NCBI RefSeq assembly: GCF_016920785.2
Contig: NW_024609846.1
Coordinates: forward strand, 91,840,888 to 91,904,887
Source: Ixodes scapularis
Lineage: Eukaryota > Arthropoda > Arachnida > Ixodida > Ixodidae
DNA length: 64,000 bases
Direction: 5' to 3'
The translations under genes and the position numbers were made by a program. This document shows, in pieces, positions 52,985-62,749 of the stretch. How positions within the stretch are numbered: position 1 is the first letter of the stretch; each line of letters begins with the position of its first letter. The notes under the pieces are model-generated. The model was not told where the DNA came from and ran no database searches. It saw only the letters and a program-made list of their open reading frames with translations.

Positions 52985-54197
52985 GCGCAGAAAGGGTAGC
53001 GGTGACGTCAGAACGCCGAGCCCTGATTGGCTGATCGCGACCCCCTATCTGAGCGTCGTCTGCTCTTTTGCAACGTCGTCTGCTCGCAACGTCGTCTGCG
53101 TCTGTCTTACCTTCCTGCGACTTTCGGAAGTGCAGAAGCCAGATTCACGAAACAATCTTACGCCAAAAATGTGCGTAAGACAAAACTTAAGAACAAATTC
53201 GTATTCACGAAACGAAATTTTCGTAAGTTTTGCGCAGCTTACGACAAATCCTACGACAGCTCCGAAGCTGTCTTACGCACTTCTTACGCGATCGCGGTCG
53301 TGACGACCCACGGACGTTTTGTTTTCTACGTGCGCTTCTCACGCGTCCCGACTTCAAGCAGCAAAAAAAAAAAGTAAAAAGTACTTGAAACAGACCACGA
53401 CGAACAAGAACGCTGGATCCACAAACACCCGGGAAAAGCTCCAACGGCGTCGATTCCACCGAACGCGACCAAGCGAGCGCGGCACTTAGGCCTAGCAGGC
53501 ACTCCGCGACTCGGCGACCGTCTGCCCACGACCGGCTGGCGTGCTGAATGGAATATGCCCGCGCGACCCTTGTGAACCCTTCCCGTATTATACTTTCATC
53601 ACTGATCTCAATTTTAGATTAAGAGGTCTATTTCTTCCTTTTGTTATCTCCTTGTTTCCCGAGGCAACGGTGACTCCAGCCGGTGAAAAAGCGGTGAATC
53701 TCCGGCAGACGCAGGATAGGTAAAGCAGCCATCGCTTTGACTAGCAGACGTAAAGCAGACGACGTTAACTGCGCCACCCCGCCGACGCCGTTAAAGAATG
53801 AGGGGTCTCGCCGCACACGAAAGGAGGGAAAAAGTATTTGGGAGGGAACTTGCGGACACTAACACGCTACCTCTCTGTTCTTAGCAAACAAACCTCGGCG
53901 CCTCGGGACACATCGCCAGTGAGTCCTTTGACTTCCCTCCTTGATGCGAGTCTGCTAGTTGTTAGACAAAAACAACGTACCGCTCGATTTATTTCGTCTG
54001 GCCCCTCTGAAAGGCCAAGTCGAGCTCGCTTGTAAAGACCTGCACTTCCGAAAGTCGCAGGAAAGGTAAGACAGACGCAGACGACGTTGCGAGCAGACGA
54101 CGTTGCGAAGGAGCAGACGACGCTGAGATAGGGGTCGCGATCAGCCAATCAGGGCTCGGTATTCTGACGTCACCGCTACTTCCTTTCTCATGCGCAG
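52985..54197. repeat. inverted pair of a 150-bp repeat enclosing a CTTACG-rich segment
   Basis: 52985-53135 (ggtagcggtgacgtcagaa, gccctgattggctgatcgcg, gcaacgtcgtctgctcgc, cttcctgcgactttcggaag) matches the reverse complement of 54041-54197. Between them 53142-53320 holds six CTTACG/CGTAAG hexamers in both orientations and two ATTCACGAAAC words, a decayed palindromic repeat. No convincing gene lies in 53340-54040. Confidence 0.7.
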
Positions 54198-54818
54198 AAG
54201 ACGAAAATGAGCCCACTTGCGAGGCGTATAGGCTATGTCCCCAGGAGTGTCGCGTGTTCGTAACAAGTCAGACGTGAAACTACTTTTCTTACCTTATTGC
54301 CTGGGCTCTAAAATCTAAAATAGCCTTATGAAAACCGCGTCTGCAACTGTATCCACGTGATTGCCATTCACGGGATCGCCGCGGTAGGTGGACGTTGTCA
54401 CAATCACCAATATCTCCACCCATCATCAAAATCACGAGTCTAGTTTTTTTTTTTTTTTTCTCTCTCTTTTCTGGGGAAAATGTGTTGGTTTGTGTCACGA
54501 ACAGGCGCTTTATTGCATACTGGAAAGAAAACTCTGGCTCTCGAACTTCGAAATTGACGTTTCTAAAATTGACGTGAAACCGAACCCCAGGTTCGGTTCC
54601 ATGTGAAAAGATATAAAGTACATCTCTGATATAAATTCACAAAGTTTATGTTTGCTTTCTATATTTTTTATTGTCTGCGTGTTTTTGCTAGAGTTCGTTA
54701 AAAACTCTCACATAAACCACCTGTTTACAAGCTCCTATGCACCCGAAAATCAACATCAATTACGACTCTACTCAAAGAACAATAAAAAAAAAATAATGAT
54801 AAACACTAATATTATAAT

Positions 54819-55956
54819 GAGTGTGTCGAACCGAAAAAAATACGGGTTCGGTTCCGGTTCAGGTAAATTTATTTTTGTTCCGGTTCAGTTCCGGTTCACG
54901 AACCGGTTCGGAAATTATAAATGACAAATTGCAACATCAAAATAAATTACAAATAAAACATCTGAAATCAGCACATACGAAACGGGATACATCGTAGTGT
55001 AAGGCTCAGGGATTTCTACCAGGAATGGTTTCTTTATGTGCACTCAAAGGTTACCTCACCGACGTTTACGCATTCGGACTTCATCTAATTGGGTCCGACG
55101 CAGTAGCTGTAAAATCCGCGACCTCCTTACAAACCCACTTACAAGTAGAACTCGCTAACTATCCCGCCACCTCGTCGTGTAAGCAATTGAAGGAACAGTG
55201 GGGAGAAAATACAGATTTCTTTATTTGAACTAGCCTTCGGTAACTCAAATTAGACCCTTAAAGAAGTTTTCATTACACAAGATACGGAATATGAAAAACA
55301 CTTCACCGAACCCAACGCCAGAAGGACGTAATAGGATAAATATTAAAATAGAAGAGTTCGCTGTCTCACAAATATGTTAGCTTCTTATACGAAACCGGAT
55401 GCATTATTATCAAACTCCACAGCCTTTTCTTTTCTCATTCCGATGGAAGCAAGCTTCAAGAACTCGCGCGTTCTAGAAACGTGTTATGAAATGAGCACAC
55501 AGCAGCATTTAGGATTTACGAGATTTTAGAAAAATAACATCCCGTGACGCGATTTTTTTTTTTTTTTTTTGCACAGCTTTCACATTTTTTTTCTTTCGTG
55601 CAAGCCGCGACCGGCGCAGTACTGGTTCCTATGTCAAGATTCATGGATGCAGCGTTTGTCAAGATTCATGGAGGCAGCGTTTATATTCCTAATACTGAGT
55701 GGAGAAGAAAAATATGTAAGCGAGGTGTGTGTCAGTTGACGGCACTTAAAAAACAAATGGCATTGATAGCACATTCATTGTCAACAGCGCGTGGCCGAAC
55801 CGTTTTGACATGAGCCGGTAACCGTTATTTTTTTTCCGGTTCAGTTCCGGTTCGGGTTTATCGCGATAACAATATAACGGTTCGGGTTCGGGTTCAGTTC
55901 CGGAAAAAATACCGGTTCGGTTCCGGTTTTCGGTTCGGTTCGGTTTCGACACCCTG
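54819..55956. mobile_element. 1.14-kb hAT-type element, GGTTCGG family
   Basis: Ends GAGTGTGTCGAACCG and, reversed, CAGGGTGTCGAAACCG; an exact 8-bp duplication ATTATAAT flanks it (54811-54818, 55957-55964). Both subterminal regions are full of CGGTTCGG/CCGGTTC words like the 11-kb element. No transposase frame. The left end has lost the usual first C. Confidence 0.85.
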
Positions 55957-56263
55957 ATTATAATCATGAAATATTTGGTGCAGTATCAAGTTGTTCTGTG
56001 TCATTGGTCTGTGTTATGGAAACCTGGGTTCAGGCTAAAATATAAAGTTATATTTGGGCGTATATTAATTAACATTTTAGTCAATCCTTTATTTGCGTAA
56101 GAACTCAAGTGTGATTCGTTCGATCAATTTTCTTCGCTGTCCAAAAGAATTCGTTGTGTGCATCTCTCATTTCAAATTCAAGCGATCCTTGAGCTGAGCG
56201 TGAAATCGACGCGTGCGTGACAGAGACTACCCGCGTTCGACGGCCGCGGAGTCGCTGCTCGTT

Positions 56264-56573
56264 CACTCTAAAAAATTCCCATGTGTCTACTTTCCCACAA
56301 AACACTCGGAGAGCCAATCACCGCAACTTACGGAGGCAGCGTAGCGAATGACGATCCCGAAACATATGTTTTAAATCAAACGCGGCCTGAGTTGTGACAT
56401 TAAGCAATGCAAAACGTCACGCTTGCATCGCTTAATGTCACAACTCAGTCTGCGTTTTTGGGTCTAAACATAAGTTTCGGCATCGTTATTCGCTGAGCTG
56501 CCTTCGTAAGTTGCGGTGATTGGCTCTCCGAGTGTTGTGAGGGAAAGCAGGCACACGTTCTTTTCTTAGAGTG
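56264..56573. mobile_element. 310-bp palindromic MITE, copy 2
   Basis: Same length and sequence plan as 49127-49436: CACTCTAAAAAATTCCCATG to TTCTTAGAGTG with AACACTCGGAG, TTGTGACATTAAGCAATGC and GTCTAAACATAAGTTTCGG. The flanks show no obvious duplication. Confidence 0.9.
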
Positions 56574-57998
56574 TTGCATCTTTTATTCCGCGGAGATCTG
56601 CTACATCAAAGTTTCCCAGTCAACTGGAAAACATTACAGCACTTCAGGTAGCCAGTGGACGCGGAAAATATTAAAAAACAGAGATTTAATTTCGAAACAC
56701 ACGGAACATAGCGGTCATATTGCCCTTTAAAAGTATGCAAACAAAATCCGAACCGGAAGTTTTCTCGGCTCCCTGTCATGGCAGCCGGAAGTGGCCCGAA
56801 TGCCATGTATAGCAGTGACGGCGAGAAGGTGTGAATGGTTCTTCCAGCACCCAGTGGGAACTTTTGGGGGTCATTTACAAACAAGCACTGCCGAACAACA
56901 AACTAGAGATGTTTCTTTTTGTTGCATAAAATGCGATGATCTTCGAGTAGCGGTGGTAACATGTATGCTTGGGTATCAAACTATATAATGTAAATAGGTG
57001 CATCGAACATTTATTAGAGCTAGAAACATGTGCAACCTTCGACCAATTAGAAGTACTAAGATTTTCTGAGATCTCGTTATTACGAATGCCCCGTTGTTGG
57101 TTATCTGGGACTGCTTTAAACCGTTTATTGTGAAATGGGTTCTAGCATTGCAATAAAACAAATTATTGAAGAAGCCGGGAAAAAACGGTCGGTAGGAATA
57201 TGTAACAGCTAACCGAAAACTTAAAAAAACATTAAAACCGTAAAAAACCAAAACGAAACTGTTATCAACAGGAAACGGTAATCGTAACCATAACCGAAAC
57301 GTTATATTCTACGGTTTGAGTCCCTGATGGTAACTACAGCACTCTATATGGGTTCTACTTGCAGAGCCAGAGGGCCGCGTTCCTTTTATTTTCGCCACCA
57401 ACTGCATATTGGCGGAGATGTGGTCACGTGCACCGAGGTCGATCCAACCTTAATGCGGGAAAGCGACCTTGCAGGCGTCGGGTTTCAAGCGGAGCATCTT
57501 TCTCGCTTCGCGTTTGCGAAATATACATCCTTCGATAAAATAGAACTACGTGGAAGATTCCTTGACCATTGAATATTATGTTTAGTGAGTGATTAAAACA
57601 TAATGGCGTTTTTTTAAACTTCGTTACGCATGTTCTTTACATGTGAGGACAGATGTTTCATAAATGTTTTCATCACAGAAATCAGACTCACTGGTAGTTT
57701 GCGGCATGGTGCCCTCAAATTAAGACGGAAAAAGCATTTTGCAGCTGGCAGATAGATGGCAGCACTTGCATGCGGTCACCCGGCTAGTATACTACTTCGC
57801 CTCCGCTCGTATGATTGCCAATCACCAGTGCGTAAAAGTAAATAATTTTTTAACTGCCAAGTTCTGCCCGAACGTGGAAACAAAAATAACTTTCAGATTG
57901 TTCTAGCCATTAATGAAATATTAGCAAGCAAAATCTAGAAATTATTTCTCTCCATTCGTTTTTTTTACGCTCAATATATCTGTCCACAAATGGGGACA
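56574..57998. other. no gene recognised
   Basis: Short frames at 56791-56988 and 57327-57572 have no motif. Confidence 0.4.
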
Positions 57999-58006
57999 CT
58001 ATGCAG

Positions 58007-59726
58007 CAGGGTTGGGCAGAAATACTCAAAAATGTATCTGGAAGTACATATACTGGGATACATTGAAATAGTAGCTAAAATACTGATACTAAAATATATC
58101 TATAAAAATGTATCACAATATGTATCGGAAATGCTTTTCAATAGAGGCAAAAGTCTTTGGAATTACAAATACAGGAATACATTTAGGGAGGGCAGAAATA
58201 CAAATATAGAAATACTGACAGTGCAATACATTTTTCAAATTTGTTTGAGACGCCAAATGAGATGAAGCTTTAAGTTTCATGTGGAAGTTTTTGATCCCGA
58301 AATTACTTTCCCGTAGGCTTGGCACTTTGCTTTGAAGGTAGTGGTTTCGGACGACGGGGAGTCTTCAATAGGCTCTCAAAAAACATTCCATCTAGAACTG
58401 ACCGCGATCCCTTCCCTGACATCCTGTCTGTCTGACGAGGGATGCGAAACGACTTTGACCTCTAATTAAATTCTATGTCACCCAAAATCTCATAAAAACG
58501 TCACCACGCCCCTGTCCAATAGGGACGACCCTGTCAACATTGATCACATGACGTCACGGAGAAATGAACTAGTATTCTTTATCTGTAGGTGTGGTCTTGA
58601 ACATGAAACTTTACCACTCTGCTATATGAAAGGACAATACGTACTTTCGTTGTAGGTTACCTCGTTGAAGATCGTGCAGGCAGTGTCATTTGGAATTTTT
58701 GAGAATAGTGGACCACTTGAAGCATCCTGGAACACCTGTCTTATCTTCTGTTACGGTTGAAAAACTTCTACGGTGGCAACCACGTTGTGAAGGTCCTTCC
58801 TGCCGACTCTCCGCCACCGACGCATGGATTGCAGTCCTCAAGTTTTGCCCAGCATCATCCAAACATAGGCCTCATGGATTGCGACCTGATATTGCCGGCA
58901 CAGGTGCGAGCTCTCCGAGAAACAGTGCGCTTGAAACGAGTCGCAGGTGTACGAAGCCTGGGTCGGCACAGCAAGGCCACGTCTGGCCTCCTTCCTCAGT
59001 TCCGGATCACCAGAGCAGTGGGTCACGTTCACACCGGCTGATGACGTACCCTTGAGCCGTGCAATATTACGAGCGGAGCTGCAGACGGATTCAAATAAGT
59101 GCTGAACTTCACTGCGTGAGTCATGCTACTATTTCAAATCAACCACCGCCTGGCTCGTGCTGCAACAGACTGTGGCTCAGCTTTGCCGGCTTGGTGTACT
59201 GTGCACGTTGAGGCGAGAGAGACGGTTAGCAGCGGGCATTAGATGCCAGCAAACAATGACTCAAGAAATCCCTACCTAAGGACCTGCGGCAGAAGATGCT
59301 CTGACTTCACTCCTGGCACGCCACCTGGTTCGAGTCCCTGACTACGCAACACTTCTCAGAAGAGTTAAGAGGACGCATAGAAAAATAGTTTGGAGAATCG
59401 GAAGGAACCTTGGTCAGCATAGTAACAATACCCCAGCATCTTCCTAACCCTGGTGCCCTCAGAAGTAAAAAAAAAGCGTTCGGACTTGTATTATTCTTTT
59501 TCTTTCACGGGGGGGGGGGGGGGGGGGGTATTTCTCAAGAAATGTAACGAAAAACATTTCATCCTGATTGTATCGCTATACAAGGAAACATTCCAAATAT
59601 ATTTCGGTACAGGAAGACAAAGACTGGTGAAAAATACGAATCCCGATACAGATCGAAATACAGATACAAAATGTATTTCTGAAATATTACCGCGATACAT
59701 TTGTATTGTGATACCCCCCAACCCTG
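58007..59726. mobile_element. 1.72-kb hAT-type element
   Basis: Left end CAGGGTTGGGCAGAAATAC, reversed right end CAGGGTTGGGGGGTATCAC. Outside are CTATGCAG (57999-58006) and CTATGCTG (59727-59734), seven of eight alike. Subterminal regions are full of GATACA/TGTATC words (ggaatacattt, atgtatcacaatatg). An open frame 58690-59055 (+) shows no hAT motif. A G run lies at 59511-59528. Confidence 0.78.
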
Positions 59727-59734
59727 CTATGCTG

Positions 59735-61562
59735 TAACACTGCCCTCTTTTGGCTAGGATGCTCTCGACTTTGCCCGCAAAACACGTTGACTCGTTAGCT
59801 TGCGAGTTTTGTATCGCTCTGGATTTTTACGGCGGAATGAAGAAGTCTACAAAGACGTTATAGCACACAAGAGACGAAGAAATTGACCCAATTTTAGATA
59901 TAGCTGTTCAGTCTGAAGACAGCCTTGACGTCAGCAGTGCTGAAGGATTGCAGGGTGCGGAGGATGTCGTCTGTGATGTTTGTGAGATGCGTGACGCACC
60001 TGTAGGGCGTTGCGATCCCCCACTTTTGCCCGAGTACTTTAAAGGATTTCATACAATGGCACTATTAACTCTCCCACAACAAATATTGCGAAGAAGTGTT
60101 GCCTCCAGTAACAGTTATCCCTTAAAAATAATTAAACTCCTGGACAAAGTCGCGTGGAAGCATGGAAGCTTCAGCTGCCCTACCCCTCCTTTGAAATGTA
60201 CGAGTTGATAGCTATGGCCGTTATAAAACACTACCCCTTCTTCCTCTAACAAGCACACAAATAGTATGGTCCAAACTAGAAATCTAAGTACTTGCTTTTG
60301 TCGTGAACCATAGGTATCATAACCCGTCGTCCTCAACGAACATTGTTGAGCGTAAGCGTAAACCCTCCTTTGTCAGTATTCCGAGATTAAAAAAAAAAAA
60401 AAAAAAAAAAACAATGGTGGCATTTCCTGGACCACTGACCCGGTGCTCTTAGAGATTATATTTTTGAAACAAAAATGTGTTTTTTTTCTTATTTTGCTGT
60501 CGTGTCCTGGAATTACTTAGTTTTTCTGATAAATCTCAATTGACGAAACTTTTACCGGAAAGTGTTTTTCAAATATTTTTCGGATTGATAAAAAAAAAGA
60601 AATAAAACGGATACCTAGTTATATGCAACGAAGGACACCTTTGGATTAGAAATTTAGGCGAGGACCAACCTAAAACAGTAATGCAGCCGCATGCACGTTG
60701 AAGCAAAAACCAACCAAATTGAAACAACCTAATGGTGGGCAGGGCGTCAGAGCCCTCTATCCACCGATCATGCAAGTACTGAGATGAAAAGGTCTATACA
60801 GTCATTCTACTCGATGGAAAACACAGTTTCGAAACGTAATCGTAAATCTAGATGGCGCTTCAAACCACAAAAGACCACGGAAGACGAACGGAAGGGGTAA
60901 GGGCAGTACCTCCTCACTCCATCTTTCGTGGAACTCCCACGGAGGGGCCCACCGGTGACACAATGCCGCACAGGCCCATATTTACCGACGTTTTGTCCTT
61001 TCTTCAACGCCAGCCTTATTCGCGGAGAGAGGCCTATAGACTCCCCTTCCCAATCCGCGGATGATTATGACTCGCGACCACAGCTACTATGCAGCTTTGG
61101 TAGTGAGTCACCGCAAGCCGATCTGACGACGTCACGGTTTTTAAGGGTCACGTGATCGCAGGAGCGACAGGCTTTCTGCGTTTTTTTCTTCTACATTTGT
61201 TTCAGTATAACGGATACCATACTGAAACAAGAGCGATGGCACATTTTACACGGCGGCAACAAATTTGCAATTGAAATGTGCCAGCCAAAGCGCGTATCTT
61301 CGAAAGTAAGAATCTTTAAGTAATTAACTTGTTAATTATCACTTTCCATTCCCCCCATGACGTACTCCCCAGAACTTTATCCCGAGTAATAATTTTTTTA
61401 AAATTTTAATTGCTCCTTCATGTATACACAGTCGTCCGTAAAACTTCCTGTATATATCTAGGCGTTTGCAAATGCGGCTTCTGGGTGCCTCCAGCTTGCT
61501 CCTGGTGTGGGTAGATAGCCTGATAGTCAAGCGCTTCTGGGGCTTTTCAGACTAGCGCCCAA
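59735..61562. other. mostly non-coding; one acidic unknown frame at 59861-60208
   Basis: From 59861 a plus-strand frame reads DEEIDPILDIAVQSEDSLDV, SSAEGLQGAEDVVCDVCEMR and on to a TGA at 60208. Its acidic start recalls piggyBac or pogo transposase N-termini, but no core motif follows and it lacks an ATG. Other contents: an A run of about 23 (60388-60410) and a hairpin at 61197-61230. Confidence 0.3.
61197..61230. repeat. perfect 12-bp inverted repeat
   Basis: TTGTTTCAGTAT, a 10-base loop, ATACTGAAACAA. Could be the remnant of a palindromic MITE. Confidence 0.8.
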
Positions 61563-61575
61563 ACAAAGCGTTTTA

Positions 61576-62308
61576 GATGCGAAGCATCTCTTGCTCGGGT
61601 CTATGTCCCGAGGCGTCGTAGTCCGCACTCACACTACGCATGCGCAACTCTCCTCCTTCCCTCTCTCCAACAGCTGCGCGTTACTCTCTCCGCTCTCTCT
61701 CTCTACCAGCTGCGTGCACTTCGCGTGCGTTCGCTTCTACCCACACCGCGCGTGCATGCGCAACTCTCCTCCTCTAGTCTCTTGTCCTTCAAGTGTGAAT
61801 ATAAGCAGCGGTAGCGCGCTGCGCGCGTTCAGTTCACCGCCTGTTGACTCCACTTCACTCCGTTCTTCCGATGAAGTGTGATGGAAGCAACAGTCCCGTC
61901 AGTTAGTGGGTTGGCGCAAGCAAGCGTCAGCACCACCCCACAAACTAACAGCAACGCTACGTCCACTGAAGACAAAGCTGCGCAGCGAAGGGCACGCGAC
62001 GTTGAGCGCAAACGCTTGAAGCGAGCGGCATACCCTGAACTACGGAACGAGAAGCGGCGGATGCTGAACTACGACAACGTGAAGCAGCGGCGGTTCGAGA
62101 ACGTCGAGCAGCAAAACCTGATATTCGGGACCGTGAAGTTCAGCGTAAACGTACGAAGCGAGCGGCGGAACCCGACCTTCGAGAACGGGAAGCCGCGTTG
62201 GTTCGTGAACGTCGAGCAGCAGAACCTGAGGTTCGGGACCGTCAAGTTCAACAACGTTACTAACACCGTTAATAACACCGTTAATAACGATCCGCGATGC
62301 TCCGCATC
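61576..62308 (+). repeat. unit bracketed by GATGC-N3-GCATC palindromes
   Basis: GATGCGAAGCATC (61576-61588) and GATGCTCCGCATC (62296-62308) lie upstream of the promoter and near the end of the repeat gene. The second is close to the reverse complement of the first (11 of 13), so they may be the ends of a mobile unit carrying the gene; no target duplication is visible. Confidence 0.4.
61796..61835 (+). promoter_or_regulatory. core promoter of the RAAxPE-repeat gene
   Basis: AATATAAGC (61797-61805) is followed about 30 bases later by TTCAGTTCACC (61828-61838), fitting a TATA box plus the arthropod initiator TCAGT. The ATG follows some 50 bases downstream. Spacing and words support a true core promoter. 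Confidence 0.55.
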
Positions 62309-62402
62309 ACCCCATGGTTCCCCTCGGGAAGATGGTGTAATTTTTTTTATCCATGGTGGCCAGACTAGTTTTCGAAGTACGGCTGCTTGCAAACGTCTGT
62401 AG
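61881..62402 (+). pseudogene. arginine-rich RAAxPE-repeat protein gene with one-base frameshift
   Basis: The ATG begins MEATVPSVSGLAQASVSTTP, then a Ser/Thr/Asn-rich stretch and KAAQRRARDVERKRLKRAAY. At PELRN (about 62035-62050) one G is missing; in the neighbouring frame the sequence goes on as charged repeats RAAKPDIRDRE, RAAEPDLREREAALVRER, RAAEPEVRDR with a period of 18 residues, to a TAA near 62260. The frame that stays open after the shift is nonsense up to 62402. Similar R/E-rich tandem-repeat proteins are predicted widely in arthropod genomes; function unknown, probably helical and nucleic-acid binding. It lies inside the proposed metallopeptidase intron. Confidence 0.6.
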
Positions 62403-62448
62403 CACTAGAAATATTCTCTAAATAAACTGCTCTACTTTAATATTTCAG

Positions 62449-62508
62449 ATCCCGTGAATCCTGATCTTCATGACAATGTATGCAAGACGCCTGAGTGTAG
62501 AGAAGTGG
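62449..62508 (+). CDS. M13 (neprilysin-type) metallopeptidase, exon 2
   Basis: Preceded by TTTAATATTTCAG and followed by GTAAGAG, both good splice sites. The 60 bases encode (D)PVNPDLHDNVCKTPECREVG, with VCxTPEC, the cysteine pair found just after the signal or anchor in M13 peptidases. Phase 1 in, phase 1 out. It joins directly in frame to the exon at 62588 across a 79-base intron. Confidence 0.85.
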
Positions 62509-62587
62509 GTAAGAGCGGACTTGCTCCGTGCCGCGGGATAATCACTCCAGATTTGTATTACCTAAAATGTATTTCATACTTTTACAG

Positions 62588-62749
62588 GCATAATGCTCAG
62601 CCATGCAATTGATAGAAATAAACATCCATGTGATGACTTTTATGATTACGTGTGCAAAAATTGGAAGCAGAACAACACCATTCCGCCATATTTGCCAAGC
62701 TACGGACATGTGTGGTTAATACGGGAGGAACTGGCCAAGAGACTTAAAG
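62588..62749 (+). CDS. M13 metallopeptidase, exon 3
   Basis: Bounded by TTTTACAG and GTAATT. It encodes IMLSHAIDRNKHPCDDFYDY, VCKNWKQNNTIPPYLPSYGH and VWLIREELAKRLK. PCDDFYxYVCxxW is the strictly conserved N-terminal block of M13 ectodomains (two disulfide cysteines), followed by IPxxxxxYGxxxxLREELxxRLK. The catalytic HExxH and GENIAD parts must be in later exons, outside the window. Secreted M13 enzymes are abundant in tick saliva and cleave peptide hormones; that role here is inference. Confidence 0.9.

Noticed and set aside
265..61230. CRISPR array or bacterial genes
   Set aside because: Repeats are either minisatellites without unique spacers or transposon ends; no prokaryotic coding pattern anywhere.
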